In this document: one piece after another, positions 9,155 through 17,981 of the stretch
Position numbering within the stretch: position 1 is the first letter of the stretch
Layout of the letters: every line of letters starts with the position of its first letter
Assembly (NCBI RefSeq): GCF_000805385.1
Contig: NZ_JTJW01000003.1
Span: 434,001 to 498,000, forward strand
DNA length: 64,000 nt
Direction of reading: 5' to 3'
DNA from: Mycolicibacterium setense
Lineage (GTDB): Bacteria; Actinomycetota; Actinomycetes; Mycobacteriales; Mycobacteriaceae
Notes under the pieces: generated by a model
Seen by the model: only the letters and a program-made list of their open reading frames with translations
What the model was told of the DNA's origin: nothing
Database searches by the model: none
Translations under genes and position numbers: made by a program

Positions 9155-10146
9155 GGCCGTCTCCGCTCGGTCAGCATGCGTAACTGGGCGATCAAGGTCC
9201 GGCGGGCCAGGTCAACCTTGAACTCGTTGCCCGGCAACGGTTCGGCCCGCTTGAGCTCCGCGTCGGCCGCGGCGGCGAACGTCTCCGCCGAGGGCTGATC
9301 GCCGGTCAGAACCTGCTCGGCCCGCCGCGCCCGCCACGGCTTGTGCGCGACGCCGCCCAGGGCGATGCGCGCCGAGCCGATCTGAAACGTCGGCGTGAAA
9401 GTCAGTTCGGCGGCAACCGACACCAGCGCGAACGCGTAGGACGCCCGGTCGCGGACCTTGCGATAGTCCGAGGCCGCCCCGGCCGGCGGTGCGGGCAACT
9501 CGACCGCGGTGATCAGCTCGCCGTGCTCCAACACGGTGTCGCGGTCTGGTTCGTCGCCGGGGAGCCGATAGAACTCGTCGACCGGGATCCGGCGCTCCCC
9601 GTCACCGGTCTGCACCACCACCTGCGCATCCAGCGCGCACATCGCCACCGCCATGTCCGACGGATGCACGGCGATGCAGTGCGGGGACGCCCCGAGGATG
9701 GCGTGGTAGCGGACGTAGCCCCCCAGCGCCGAGCAGCCGCTGCCGGGAGCCCTTTTGTTGCACGGGGTGGTGACATCTTGAAAGTAGACACATCTGGTGC
9801 GCTGCAACAGGTTTCCGGCCGTGGTCGCCGCATTGCGCAATTGGCCTGACGCACCGGACAGCAAGGCGCGGGCCAGCATCGGATAGTGCGAGCGGATCAC
9901 CGGGTCGGCGGCCAGCTCGCTGTTGCGGACATTGGCGCCGATGCGCACGCCACCGTCATCGGTGCCCACCGTCTCCGCCAGATCGAGGCGGCTGACGTCG
10001 ACCAGCAGGTCCGGTTCCGCGATACCGAGCTTCATGTGGTCGACCAGATTGGTGCCGCCGGCGAGATACGCGGCATGTGGGTGCTTCGTCAGCATCGCCA
10101 CCGCCTCGGCGGGGGTGGTGGCCCGGTGATAGTCGAACGGCTTCAT
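9151..10146 (-). CDS. FAD-binding subunit of molybdo-flavoenzyme (PaoB/YagS type, with extra Fe-S cysteines)
   Basis: 331 aa from ATG 10146, which overlaps the previous stop as ATGA. An upstream extension to 10203 would run into the 2Fe-2S gene. FAD-domain motifs are [16 protein letters not shown] and [20 protein letters not shown]. Immediately after lies an insertion with cysteines ([20 protein letters not shown] then Cys), and a further Cys in [15 protein letters not shown]. These are the features that in E. coli PaoB hold an additional [4Fe-4S] cluster. This separates the enzyme from CO dehydrogenase and plain xanthine dehydrogenase medium subunits. Transfers electrons between the 2Fe-2S subunit, FAD and the Moco subunit. 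Confidence 0.9.
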   Translation of the reverse strand: MKPFDYHRATTPAEAVAMLTKHPHAAYLAGGTNLVDHMKLGIAEPDLLVDVSRLDLAETVGTDDGGVRIGANVRNSELAADPVIRSHYPMLARALLSGASGQLRNAATTAGNLLQRTRCVYFQDVTTPCNKRAPGSGCSALGGYVRYHAILGASPHCIAVHPSDMAVAMCALDAQVVVQTGDGERRIPVDEFYRLPGDEPDRDTVLEHGELITAVELPAPPAGAASDYRKVRDRASYAFALVSVAAELTFTPTFQIGSARIALGGVAHKPWRARRAEQVLTGDQPSAETFAAAADAELKRAEPLPGNEFKVDLARRTLIAQLRMLTERRRP

Positions 10147-10667
10147 TGCGTGGACGCCAGCCCGATCGCCGCGACGATGTTCGGATAGGCCGCACACCGG
10201 CACAGGTTGCCGCTCATCCGTTCGCGGATCTCGTCATCGGTGAGCACCGGTGAGAGCTCGAGATCATCGGTGACGAAGCTGGGAGCGCCCGCCTTGGCCT
10301 CGTCCAACATGCCGACCGCAGAACATATCTGGCCAGGTGTGCAATAGCCGCACTGGAACCCGTCTTCGTCGTAGAACGCCTGGGCCACCGGATGCAGGTG
10401 GCCGTCGTGCTCGAGCCCGGCAGCCGTGGTGATCTGCGCCCCGTCGGCGGCCACCGCCAGCAGCAAGCAGGTCGTCACCCGCCGACCGTCGAGCAGAACG
10501 GTGCACGAACCGCACTGGCCGTGGTCGCAGCCCTTCTTCGGCGCTGTGACGCCGAGCCGCTCACGCAACGCGTCCAACAGCGTCATGCGGTTGTCGACGG
10601 TCAGACTGCGCCGGGTTCCGTCGACATCGAGCGTCACGGTGCTGCTGTGATGATCGGGCTGGCTCAC
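10143..10667 (-). CDS. [2Fe-2S] small subunit of molybdo-flavoenzyme (PaoA/YagT type)
   Basis: 174 aa from GTG 10667. The plant-ferredoxin-type cluster is in [20 protein letters not shown] plus a downstream Cys (VTTCLLLA). The second, helical cluster domain has [12 protein letters not shown] and [12 protein letters not shown]. Both 2Fe-2S clusters are therefore intact. Unlike E. coli PaoA there is no Tat signal before the ferredoxin domain, so the complex is predicted to be cytosolic. It is the first gene of a three-gene, translationally coupled operon (small, FAD, large). Confidence 0.92.
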   Translation of the reverse strand: MSQPDHHSSTVTLDVDGTRRSLTVDNRMTLLDALRERLGVTAPKKGCDHGQCGSCTVLLDGRRVTTCLLLAVAADGAQITTAAGLEHDGHLHPVAQAFYDEDGFQCGYCTPGQICSAVGMLDEAKAGAPSFVTDDLELSPVLTDDEIRERMSGNLCRCAAYPNIVAAIGLASTQ

Positions 10668-10709
10668 CGTCGCCGAATACCCCGGCCGACGGTAGTCAAA
10701 CGTGCCGGC

Positions 10710-11939
10710 TCAGTGCCTGCTGGTCTGCGGCGTCGCCAACACCGCGGCGATGCCCGTCGTCAAGGGCACCGACAGCGCCAAGGCGATGCCGCCGACCGCT
10801 GAGCGCGCGATCTCGATCGCCACGCTCTCGCCCGTCAGCACGTCGGGGAGGGACCGGTTGGCGACGCTGAACAACAACAGCAGCGGCAACGCGCTGCCGG
10901 CATAGGCCAACACCAGGGTGTAGACCGTACTGGCGATGTGATCGCTACCGACCCGCATCGCACCGACGAAGATCGACCTCCGAGACCCGCCGTGCTCGGC
11001 GAGCTCGAACACCGCCGAGGCCTGGGTGATGGTCACGTCGTTGAGCACACCGAGTGAGCCGATGATGAAACCCGCGAGCAGCAGGCCGGTGATCGATACG
11101 TTGCCCAGATAGGCCGCGACCTCGTTGTTCTGATCCTCGGACAGACCCGTCAAATGCGCCATTTCGATTGCCGCCCACGACAAAATGGCGGCCAACAGCA
11201 GTGAGGTCAAGGTGCCCAGCAGGGCCGCGCTGGTGCGCAGGCTGACGCCGTGGGCCAGATAGATCACCGCATAGAGAATGGCCGCCGATGCCACCAGCGA
11301 TACCGGGACCGCCGGGGCGCCGTCGCGCAATGCGGGCAACAGGAAGATCATCAGCACCGCGAACGCCACCACGATGCCGACGATGGCCCGCAGGCCGCGC
11401 CAGCGCGCCACCGCCACGATCACCACGGTGAACGCCACGGCCAGTGCGATCAGGGGCCAGGTGCGCTCGTAGTCGAAGAACGCGTAGCTTGTCGAGCCGG
11501 CCTGATCGACCTGACGGCTCACCCGGATGTTGTCTCCGGCAACGAGATTCGGCTGGCCAGGCCCGGTGGTGAATTCCAGTAGCGTCTTGGCGCCCTTGTT
11601 GGGGCCGGAATCGATGGCCACCAGGTTCTGCACACACGTGCCGCCACCCGGCTCGGCGGGCTGCGGTTTGGCCGTCAGCACGCCGCCGGCCGACGGGCTG
11701 CCGCAATCGGCCAGGCTGCTGGACAGCACATGCCCGCCCTCGGTGGTCACCGCCCCGCCCGCGGCATTCTGGAAAGGCAGCGGGATGTCCACTTTCTGAT
11801 GGCTGGGCCACAGCACGGCGGCGCCGGCGATGACAGCGAGCCCGATGGCGACGAGCAGGCCGACGACGATCCGGGCGGCCAACGGACCCAGCGGAGACGG
11901 CCCTGCCAGCGAATGGGAGTGCGAATGCGTGTGCGCCAC
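10710..11939 (-). CDS. YibE/F family multipass membrane protein
   Basis: 409 aa. The N terminus is His-rich (AHTHSHSHS), then a transmembrane helix at about 22-44, a soluble domain to about residue 160, then seven or so hydrophobic helices. The C-terminal half carries the YibE/F signature around GSLGVLNDVTITQASAVFEL. Family function is unknown; it lies outside a recognised transporter class. The His-rich start could bind a metal, but that is a guess. The gene begins a minus-strand direction shared with the molybdoenzyme operon, 43 bases from the small-subunit start. Whether it is cotranscribed with that operon is not decided by the sequence. Confidence 0.85.
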   Translation of the reverse strand: MAHTHSHSHSLAGPSPLGPLAARIVVGLLVAIGLAVIAGAAVLWPSHQKVDIPLPFQNAAGGAVTTEGGHVLSSSLADCGSPSAGGVLTAKPQPAEPGGGTCVQNLVAIDSGPNKGAKTLLEFTTGPGQPNLVAGDNIRVSRQVDQAGSTSYAFFDYERTWPLIALAVAFTVVIVAVARWRGLRAIVGIVVAFAVLMIFLLPALRDGAPAVPVSLVASAAILYAVIYLAHGVSLRTSAALLGTLTSLLLAAILSWAAIEMAHLTGLSEDQNNEVAAYLGNVSITGLLLAGFIIGSLGVLNDVTITQASAVFELAEHGGSRRSIFVGAMRVGSDHIASTVYTLVLAYAGSALPLLLLFSVANRSLPDVLTGESVAIEIARSAVGGIALALSVPLTTGIAAVLATPQTSRH

Positions 11940-12239
11940 CCCGACAGAGTAGAGCGGTCGGCTGTCGGGTCCCTGACCCGCCGAGACCCCAATCTCGGCG
12001 GCAACTATTTGAACGTCTACAGAAAGTGAATGCCGTCGCGAAGCTTGCTCATTAAAGTCTCGCCGTCAGCACGCGTCGCCGTTTGCCAGTACTGCCCATC
12101 TGGTCTCGGCTGCGTGACAAGTCGCACCAAGACGAAGGGCATCGCGCCCAACGCACTCGTATCAGAGGTTGCGGTGACCAGGTGTTGGAGGACTGGCGAA
12201 TTGCCCACGGCGTCAACGTCGGCGCGATACTGTCCCGCT
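11940..12239. other. Divergent intergenic region between yibE/F-like and AraC genes
   Basis: About 300 bases without a supported gene. It holds a perfect 9-bp inverted repeat (CCGCCGAGA, loop CCCCAA, TCTCGGCGG) at 11978-12001, just upstream of the YibE/F start, which could be an operator or hairpin. A minus-strand open frame at 12017-12208 has a protein-like composition but no good start signal. Nothing else is recognised. Confidence 0.5.
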
Positions 12240-13100
12240 GTGCCGCTAAACGTATGGGACGGCGAGCGGACACTCACCCCGCGGATCGTCCTCGCCCAGC
12301 AAGACGTGGTGGCGCGGGAATTACGTCTCCGGTTCGCCACCGAGCACATCGACGAACCGACCGACTGGTGTTGCTTCGATGACACCCGGCACCTGATCTA
12401 CGTGCACCGCGAGGGAAATCCGCACTCGATGGAGACGGCTCAAGCGTGGGGGCCGTCGGATTGCGGTCCGCCTCGCGTCGGCGATGTCTGGGTGGTCCCG
12501 GCAGGGGAGAGGTGCGTATCTCAGGTTCAGGGCGGCGAGCCCGCCGGATTCTGCGAAATCGCCGTTCCCGTGCAGGCGGTGGGCGAGGCCGCTCGGCTGC
12601 CACGCGTCAAGAAGCGCGATCCCTTGATATATCAGCTGACCGAGGGGTTGGCCGAGCTCGTCGGCCGTGATGACGCTGTGGCCCGGTTGCTCAAAGACTC
12701 TCTGGCCGAGACGCTTCGGCTACATATCGTCGATACCTACGTGTCTGCCCGACCCGCGCGGAAAGCGGGCCGCGATGCACTGGATCCGGCCACCCGCTCG
12801 GCGCTTGTCGAGTACCTCGAAGACGGGCTGGAGTCGGAGATCACGTTGGAGTCCTTGGCTCAACTCGCCGACATGTCAGTCGGCAGATTCATCAAGGCAT
12901 TCGCCGTGGCGTTCCACACCACTCCCCACCAATATCTGCTGGACCGGCGTATCGATCGGGCCAAGTCGCTTTTGATGACGACGACCCAGACGGTCACCGA
13001 AATCAGTAGCGCGGTCGGCTTTACGACACCGAACCACTTCGCGACCGCATTTCGGCGCCGGGTGGGGGTGACTCCAAGTGGTTATCGCCAAAACGGTTGA
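12240..13100 (+). CDS. AraC family transcriptional regulator
   Basis: 286 aa from GTG 12240 (VPLNVWDGERTLTPR). A longer in-frame reading from 12030 is possible, but the extra 70 residues look like non-coding translation. The N-terminal half is a probable ligand-binding cupin-like domain (RHLIYVHREGNPHSM ... RVGDVWVVPAGERC). The C-terminal double helix-turn-helix is clear: LESLAQLADMSVGRFIKAFA for the first HTH, then the AraC signature QTVTEISSAVGFTTPNHFAT and FRRRVGVTPSGYR. The target is unknown. It is divergent from the YibE/F-like gene and convergent with the aminotransferase. Confidence 0.85.
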   Translation: MPLNVWDGERTLTPRIVLAQQDVVARELRLRFATEHIDEPTDWCCFDDTRHLIYVHREGNPHSMETAQAWGPSDCGPPRVGDVWVVPAGERCVSQVQGGEPAGFCEIAVPVQAVGEAARLPRVKKRDPLIYQLTEGLAELVGRDDAVARLLKDSLAETLRLHIVDTYVSARPARKAGRDALDPATRSALVEYLEDGLESEITLESLAQLADMSVGRFIKAFAVAFHTTPHQYLLDRRIDRAKSLLMTTTQTVTEISSAVGFTTPNHFATAFRRRVGVTPSGYRQNG

Positions 13101-13118
13101 GAGCGTGAGTGATTGGGA

Positions 13119-13171
13119 CCTCAGCCGGGCACGGCGTGGCTGAGGCGGCCCGCTCCTTCAGCCAGAAGGAG
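13119..13171. terminator. Two adjacent hairpins between convergent genes
   Basis: CCTCAGCC (13119-13126) pairs with GGCTGAGG (13138-13145). CTCCTTC (13153-13159) pairs with GAAGGAG (13165-13171). They lie between the convergent AraC and aminotransferase stops and probably terminate both. No T-run is present, as is common in mycobacteria. Confidence 0.6.
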
Positions 13172-13182
13172 GGGGCCCGCTG

Positions 13183-14472
13183 CTACTGCCGGTAGCCGGC
13201 CAGGAAGTTACCCAGCCGCTCGATCGCCTGGGCCAGGTCGCGGGCCCACGGCAGTGTCACGATGCGCAGGTGATCCGGTGTGGGCCAATTGAATCCCGTG
13301 CCCTGCGTCAGCAGGATCTTCTCCTGCAACAGCAGGTCAAGCACCAGCTGCTCGTCGTCGTGGATGTCGTGTACCTCGGGATCCAGGCGTGGGAACGCGT
13401 ACAGCGCACCCGCCGGTTTCACGCAGGACACCCCGGGGATCTCGTTGAGCTTCGTCCACGCGGTGTCGCGCTGCTCGAGCAGCCGACCACCCGGCAACAC
13501 CAGGTCATCGATGCTCTGATGCCCTCCCAAGGCGACCTGAATCGCATGCTGTGCAGGCACATTCGGGCACAAGCGCATGTTCGACAACAGGCTGATGCCC
13601 TCGATGAAGCTGGTCGCGTGCTCCTTGGGGCCGGTGATCACCAGCCAGCCCGAGCGGTAGCCGGCCACCCGGTAGGCCTTGGACAGCCCGTTGAAAGTCA
13701 GGCACAGAAGGTCGGGCGCCAGTGTCGCCAGCGAGATGTGCTTGGCGTCGTCATAGAGGATCTTGTCGTAAATCTCGTCGGCCAACAGCAACAGCTGATG
13801 CTTGCGGGCCAGGTCGACCATCTGCTCCAGGGTTTCGCGGCTGTACACCGCGCCCGTGGGGTTGTTCGGGTTGATCACGACGAGCGCCTTGGTGCGCTCG
13901 GTGATCTTGGACTCGATGTCGGCGACGTCGGGATTCCAGCCCTGGGTCTCGTCGCACATGTAGTGCACCGGGGTGCCGCCGGCCAGTGCGGTCGAGGCAG
14001 TCCACAGCGGATAGTCCGGCGCCGGGATGAGCACCTGATCCCCGTTGTCGAGCAGCGCCTGCAGGGTCATGGTGATGAGCTCGGAGACGCCGTTACCCAG
14101 GTACACGTCGTCGATGTCGAACCGGGGAAAACCCTCGACGAGTTCGTACCGGGTGAACACCGCGCGGCGCGCGCTGGCGATGCCCTTGGAGTCGGAATAG
14201 CCCTGCGCGTTCGGCAGGGCCTGGATCATGTCGCGCATGATCACGTCGGGTGCCTCGAAGCCGAACGGCGCGGGGTTGCCGATGTTCAGCTTGAGGATGC
14301 GGTGACCTTCGGCTTCCAGCCGCGAGGCATGCTCGTGTACCGGTCCACGGATCTCGTACAGGACGTCCTGCAGCTTCGTGGACTGGGCAAACGTACGCGG
14401 CTTCGGGTGCTGACCGGTATGCCACGGCAACTGGTGAGTAGTCACGCTCACCATCGTCTCATCACCGTCCAC
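13183..14472 (-). CDS. aspC: PLP-dependent aminotransferase (AspC/AlaA type)
   Basis: Fold-type I class I aminotransferase of 429 aa, the same length as I recall for M. tuberculosis Rv0337c (annotated aspC, closer to alanine transaminase AlaA). The PLP Lys lies in FNGLSKAYRVAGYRSGW. The substrate/PLP contacts NPNNPTGAVYS and LLLADEIYDKILYDD are present, with the carboxylate-binding Arg near the C terminus (DHLRIVTLPW). Exchanges amino groups between alanine or aspartate and 2-oxoglutarate in the cytosol. ATG 14472 is used because it gives the family length; ATG 14454 is an alternative start. The upstream region has a long inverted repeat (14567-14640). Confidence 0.9.
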   Translation of the reverse strand: MDGDETMVSVTTHQLPWHTGQHPKPRTFAQSTKLQDVLYEIRGPVHEHASRLEAEGHRILKLNIGNPAPFGFEAPDVIMRDMIQALPNAQGYSDSKGIASARRAVFTRYELVEGFPRFDIDDVYLGNGVSELITMTLQALLDNGDQVLIPAPDYPLWTASTALAGGTPVHYMCDETQGWNPDVADIESKITERTKALVVINPNNPTGAVYSRETLEQMVDLARKHQLLLLADEIYDKILYDDAKHISLATLAPDLLCLTFNGLSKAYRVAGYRSGWLVITGPKEHATSFIEGISLLSNMRLCPNVPAQHAIQVALGGHQSIDDLVLPGGRLLEQRDTAWTKLNEIPGVSCVKPAGALYAFPRLDPEVHDIHDDEQLVLDLLLQEKILLTQGTGFNWPTPDHLRIVTLPWARDLAQAIERLGNFLAGYRQ

Positions 14473-14566
14473 TGAATTTGGAATTTGCCGACCTGGTCGG
14501 TGGTCACCGCCACAGTCGGCTGGTGCCGGCAGGCTGGTCTTCGGGGCCCGATATACGCATGCGACA

Positions 14567-14640
14567 CCCTGTGGCGAATGTGTAGGTTCTCGGGCTGAGA
14601 CGCGCTCGATTTCGCAAGAGGCGACACACTCGCCACAGGG
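14567..14640. repeat. 17-bp inverted repeat upstream of aspC
   Basis: CCCTGTGGCGAATGTGT (14567-14583) is followed after 40 bases by ACACACTCGCCACAGGG (14624-14640), its reverse complement except for one base. It lies 95-170 bases before the aspC start and after the etfD terminator. It could be a paired operator or an RNA hairpin in the aspC leader. Confidence 0.6.
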
Positions 14641-14681
14641 GCCGGAACCGCACTATGTCCCGGGAAACTGTCCCGGAAACG

Positions 14682-14715
14682 CCGAACGGCCACCTCCGTG
14701 GAGGTGGCCGTTCGG
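14682..14715 (-). terminator. Intrinsic-type hairpin after etfD
   Basis: A perfect 16-bp stem, CCGAACGGCCACCTCC (14682-14697) with its exact complement at 14700-14715, starts 16 bases past the etfD stop. The loop is very short (two bases, so the innermost pairs would open). Downstream on the minus strand a short T-containing stretch follows. Most likely the etfD terminator. Confidence 0.75.
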
Positions 14716-14731
14716 TGCAATTACGACGTGC

Positions 14732-17700
14732 TCAGCGCTTACCGGGGCGCTTGGCGCCCGGCTTGATGCCCAGGCCCACGACCGGAGGCTCAGGCTTGGC
14801 GGGCTCGGCGGGCTTTTCGGCCTCGGCCGGCTTTTCCGGTTCCGGTTCCGGTGTCGGCTCGGCAGCAGGTGTCGCGGCAGGGGCCGGAGCAGCCGGTGCG
14901 GACTTCTTCGCGCCCGGACGACGCGCGCCCGCTGCGATGCCGAGCCCGACCACCGGGGGTTCCGGCTTGGCCGGCTCAGCCGCCGGAGCGGCAGCCTCGG
15001 CGGGGGCGGCGGATTCAGCCGGAGCCGGAGCAGCGGATGCCGCCGGAGCTGCCTTCTTGGCACCCGGACGCTTCGCGCCGGCGGCCAGACCCAGGCCCTT
15101 CACCGGTGCCACCGGTGCCGCGGGTGCGGCCGGAGCCTCGGCGGCGGGTGCTTCAGCAGCGGGAGCCGATGCCGCCGGAGCTGCCTTCTTGGCACCCGGA
15201 CGCTTGGCACCGCCGGCGATACCCAGGCCCTTGACCGGCGCAGCGGCAGGAGCTTCAGCCGGTGCGGCCTCAGCGGCCGGAGCAGCAGCCTTCTTCGCGC
15301 CGGGACGCTTGGCGCCACCGGCCAGGCCCAGGCCCTTGACCGGGGCCGCGGCCGCAGCCGGTGCGGCGGAGGCCTCGGCGGCCGGAGCCGCCTTCTTGGC
15401 ACCCGGACGCTTCGCGGCACCTGCCATGCCCAAACCGGTCACCGGCTTGGCTTCCGCGGCGGGAGCCGCAGCTGCCTCTTGCGGTGCGGCCTCCTCGACC
15501 GCAGGCGCAGCAGCCGCTGCCGCAGCTTCGGCCTTGGCCTCTGCTTCGGCACGTGCCTCGGCCCGCTTCTCGGATTCCTTTGCCGCCGTGCCCTTTTCGG
15601 GCAGCGTCACGGTGCTCTTGTCCAGCGAATTCAGCAGCAGCTGAGCCACGTCGAGCACTTCGGCCTTCTCGACGTTGCGCGCCGCAGCCACGTCGTCGAC
15701 ACCGTCGGTGATCATCACGCGGCAGAACGGGCAGCCGGTCGCGATGGTCGAGGCGGTGTCCATCGCCTCTTCGGTGCGCTCGACGTTGACGCGCTTGCCG
15801 ATGTGCTCTTCCATCCACATCCGCGCGCCACCGGCACCACAGCACAGGCCGCGGTCGGCGTGGCGGGGCATTTCCTTCAACGTCACGCCAGAGGCCTCGA
15901 CCAGCTCACGCGGAGCCTCGTAGACCTTGTTGTGGCGACCCAGGAAGCACGGGTCGTGGTAGGTGACCTCGGGGCCACCGGTCGACTTGACCGGCACCAG
16001 CTTCTTGTCCCGGACCAGCCGGTTGAGCAGCTGCGTGTGGTGCACCACGGTGTAGTTGGCGCCCAACTGCGGATACTCGCGGCCGATCGTGTTGAAGCAG
16101 TGCGGGCAGGTCACCACGATCTTGCGGTCGACCGTCTCGACACCCTCGAACAGCTCGTTGATGGTCTCGACGTTCTGTGCGGCCAGCTGCTGGAACAGGA
16201 ATTCGTTGCCCGAGCGGCGAGCTGAGTCACCCGTGCAGGTCTCACCGGTGCCCAGGACCAGGAACTTCACGCCCGAGGCGGCCAGCAGTTCGGCGACGGC
16301 CTTGGTGGTCTTCTTGGCGCGGTCCTCGTAGGCGCCGGCGCAACCGACCCAGAACAGGTACTCGAAGCCGTCGAAGCTCTCCACGTCCTCGCCGTAGACC
16401 GGCACGTCGAAATCGACCTCGTCGATCCAGTTGGTGCGGTCCTTGGCGTTCTGGCCCCAGGGGTTGCCCTTGGTCTCCAGGTTCTTGAACAGCACGCCCA
16501 GCTCACCGGGGAATTCCGATTCGACCATGACCTGGTAGCGGCGCATGTCGACGATGTGGTCGATGTGCTCGATGTCGACCGGGCACTGTTCGACGCACGC
16601 GCCGCAGTTGGTGCAGGACCACAGCACGTCGGGATCGATGACGCCGCCCTGCTCAGCGGTGCCGACCAGCGGGCGCAGCGCCTGCTCCGGGCCGGAGCCT
16701 CCGATGCGGGCGAAGCCGTCTTCGGCCACCCCGTGCGCGTGCAGGCTGTCGCCCAGCTTGGCGAAGTCGACCGAACCCTCTTCGGGCATCGGCTTGCCCT
16801 CGATGATGTAGGGAGCCTTGGCGAACAGGTGATCGCGCAGGTTCATCATCACGAGCTTGGGAGACAGCGGCTTACCCGTGTTCCAGGCCGGGCACTGCGA
16901 CTGGCAGCGACCGCACTCGGTACAGGTCGCCATGTCGAGGTTGGCCTTCCAGGTGAAGTCCTCGATGCGGCCCTTGCCGAACACCGCGTCTTCAGCGGGG
17001 TCCTCGAAGTCGATCTGCTCGCCCTTGTACTCCATCGGCAGCAGCGGGCCGAGGCCGTCGGGCAGGCGCTTGAAGGTGACGTTGATCGGGGCCAGGCCGA
17101 TGTGCAGGTGCTTGGAGTGCAGCACGATCAGCAGGAAGGCCAGCATGACGCCCAGGTGGGCCAGCAGCGCCAGGCTCTCCAGCCACACGTTGGCGGTGTG
17201 GCCCAGGGGAGCGAGCAGCGCGGCCATGCCGTCGGAGAAGAAGGCGCCCGACTGGTACGGGAAGTGCTCGCCCAGCACGTTGACGGCCGCACCGCGGAAC
17301 ACCGCGTAGGTCGCGATAACCAGGAAGATCATGATCAGAATCGTCCAGGCGCCGCCGTTGTGCGAGCCGTAGAAGCGGGACTCGCGGCCCAGCTGCTCAG
17401 GGTTCTTCCGGATACGGATGATCGCGAAGACGATGATGCCGGCCAGCACGGCGACGGCGAAGAAATCCTGCAGGAAGCCCAGGATCGGCCAGCGGCCGAC
17501 CAGCGGAATGTGGAACTCGGGGTTGAACAGCACGCCGTAGGCCTCGAGGTACACCGTGGCGAGGACGAAGAAGCCCCACATGGTGAAGAAATGCGCGATG
17601 CCGGGGATCGACCACTTCAGCAGCTTCGACTGAGCGAAGACTTCCTTGTTCTGGTTCAGGAAGCGGGTGACCAGATGATCCTTGCGGCCACGCTCATCGC

Positions 17701-17833
17701 CGAGTGTCTGCCCCGAGCTGATCAGCTTCGTCAGCCACAACACGCGCTTGGCGGCGAACGCCAGCACGACGAGCGTGGCGAGCACACCGAGAATCAGCCG
17801 CGACACCACAAGGGTGTGTTCGAGACTCTCCAC
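14732..17833 (-). CDS. etfD: EtfD-type membrane Fe-S oxidoreductase with repeated Ala/Pro/Lys-rich C-terminal tail
   Basis: 1033 aa; orthologue of M. tuberculosis Rv0338c (about 882 aa), the membrane oxidoreductase that re-oxidises electron-transfer flavoprotein during fatty-acid beta-oxidation. The N-terminal half has five or six transmembrane helices (heme-b/NarI-like domain, to about residue 260). Two [4Fe-4S] motifs follow (CTECGRCQSQCP and CTNCGACVEQCP). Then come two CCG-type heterodisulfide-reductase domains (ETCTGDSARRSGNEF, CPHCFNTIGREYP, DPCFLGRHN, GLCCGAGGARMW, GCPFCRVM). The last ~240 residues are low-complexity: six copies of a GLGxAxGAKRPGAKKAAP unit separated by Ala/Pro/Glu linkers. 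This tail accounts for the extra length over the M. tuberculosis protein. Two palindromes lie directly upstream. Confidence 0.93.
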   Translation of the reverse strand: MESLEHTLVVSRLILGVLATLVVLAFAAKRVLWLTKLISSGQTLGDERGRKDHLVTRFLNQNKEVFAQSKLLKWSIPGIAHFFTMWGFFVLATVYLEAYGVLFNPEFHIPLVGRWPILGFLQDFFAVAVLAGIIVFAIIRIRKNPEQLGRESRFYGSHNGGAWTILIMIFLVIATYAVFRGAAVNVLGEHFPYQSGAFFSDGMAALLAPLGHTANVWLESLALLAHLGVMLAFLLIVLHSKHLHIGLAPINVTFKRLPDGLGPLLPMEYKGEQIDFEDPAEDAVFGKGRIEDFTWKANLDMATCTECGRCQSQCPAWNTGKPLSPKLVMMNLRDHLFAKAPYIIEGKPMPEEGSVDFAKLGDSLHAHGVAEDGFARIGGSGPEQALRPLVGTAEQGGVIDPDVLWSCTNCGACVEQCPVDIEHIDHIVDMRRYQVMVESEFPGELGVLFKNLETKGNPWGQNAKDRTNWIDEVDFDVPVYGEDVESFDGFEYLFWVGCAGAYEDRAKKTTKAVAELLAASGVKFLVLGTGETCTGDSARRSGNEFLFQQLAAQNVETINELFEGVETVDRKIVVTCPHCFNTIGREYPQLGANYTVVHHTQLLNRLVRDKKLVPVKSTGGPEVTYHDPCFLGRHNKVYEAPRELVEASGVTLKEMPRHADRGLCCGAGGARMWMEEHIGKRVNVERTEEAMDTASTIATGCPFCRVMITDGVDDVAAARNVEKAEVLDVAQLLLNSLDKSTVTLPEKGTAAKESEKRAEARAEAEAKAEAAAAAAAPAVEEAAPQEAAAAPAAEAKPVTGLGMAGAAKRPGAKKAAPAAEASAAPAAAAAPVKGLGLAGGAKRPGAKKAAAPAAEAAPAEAPAAAPVKGLGIAGGAKRPGAKKAAPAASAPAAEAPAAEAPAAPAAPVAPVKGLGLAAGAKRPGAKKAAPAASAAPAPAESAAPAEAAAPAAEPAKPEPPVVGLGIAAGARRPGAKKSAPAAPAPAATPAAEPTPEPEPEKPAEAEKPAEPAKPEPPVVGLGIKPGAKRPGKR

Positions 17834-17853
17834 AGAAACGCCTCCATTCGCGA

Positions 17854-17894
17854 GTTACTCGCGGGTAACTTGGGCACAGTTACCCGTCGGTAAC
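17854..17894 (-). promoter_or_regulatory. Two 16-bp palindromic operators upstream of etfD
   Basis: GTTACTCGCGGGTAAC (17854-17869) and GTTACCCGTCGGTAAC (17879-17894) are inverted repeats of the half-site GTTACC/GGTAAC, 25 bp apart. They sit 21-61 bases before the etfD start. The form is typical of a TetR-family repressor pair; the regulator is not identified here. Confidence 0.75.
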
Positions 17895-17981
17895 TTAGCT
17901 TCCTTCAGCTCATAGTGACATTTACACGTTTCTTACCGCTACCGAGGCTTGCCTAACTTGGAGCCCACTGTGTTCGAGGTC

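Noticed and set aside
7052..10667. CoxMSL carbon-monoxide dehydrogenase
   Set aside because: The gene order is small-FAD-large and the FAD subunit has the PaoB-type cysteine insertion; no CoxD/E/F genes lie nearby.
12017..12208. Minus-strand open frame of about 63 residues ending MSKLRDGIHFL, upstream of the AraC gene
   Set aside because: The composition looks protein-like, but the only starts have no ribosome site, it overlaps the AraC promoter region, and no family is recognised.
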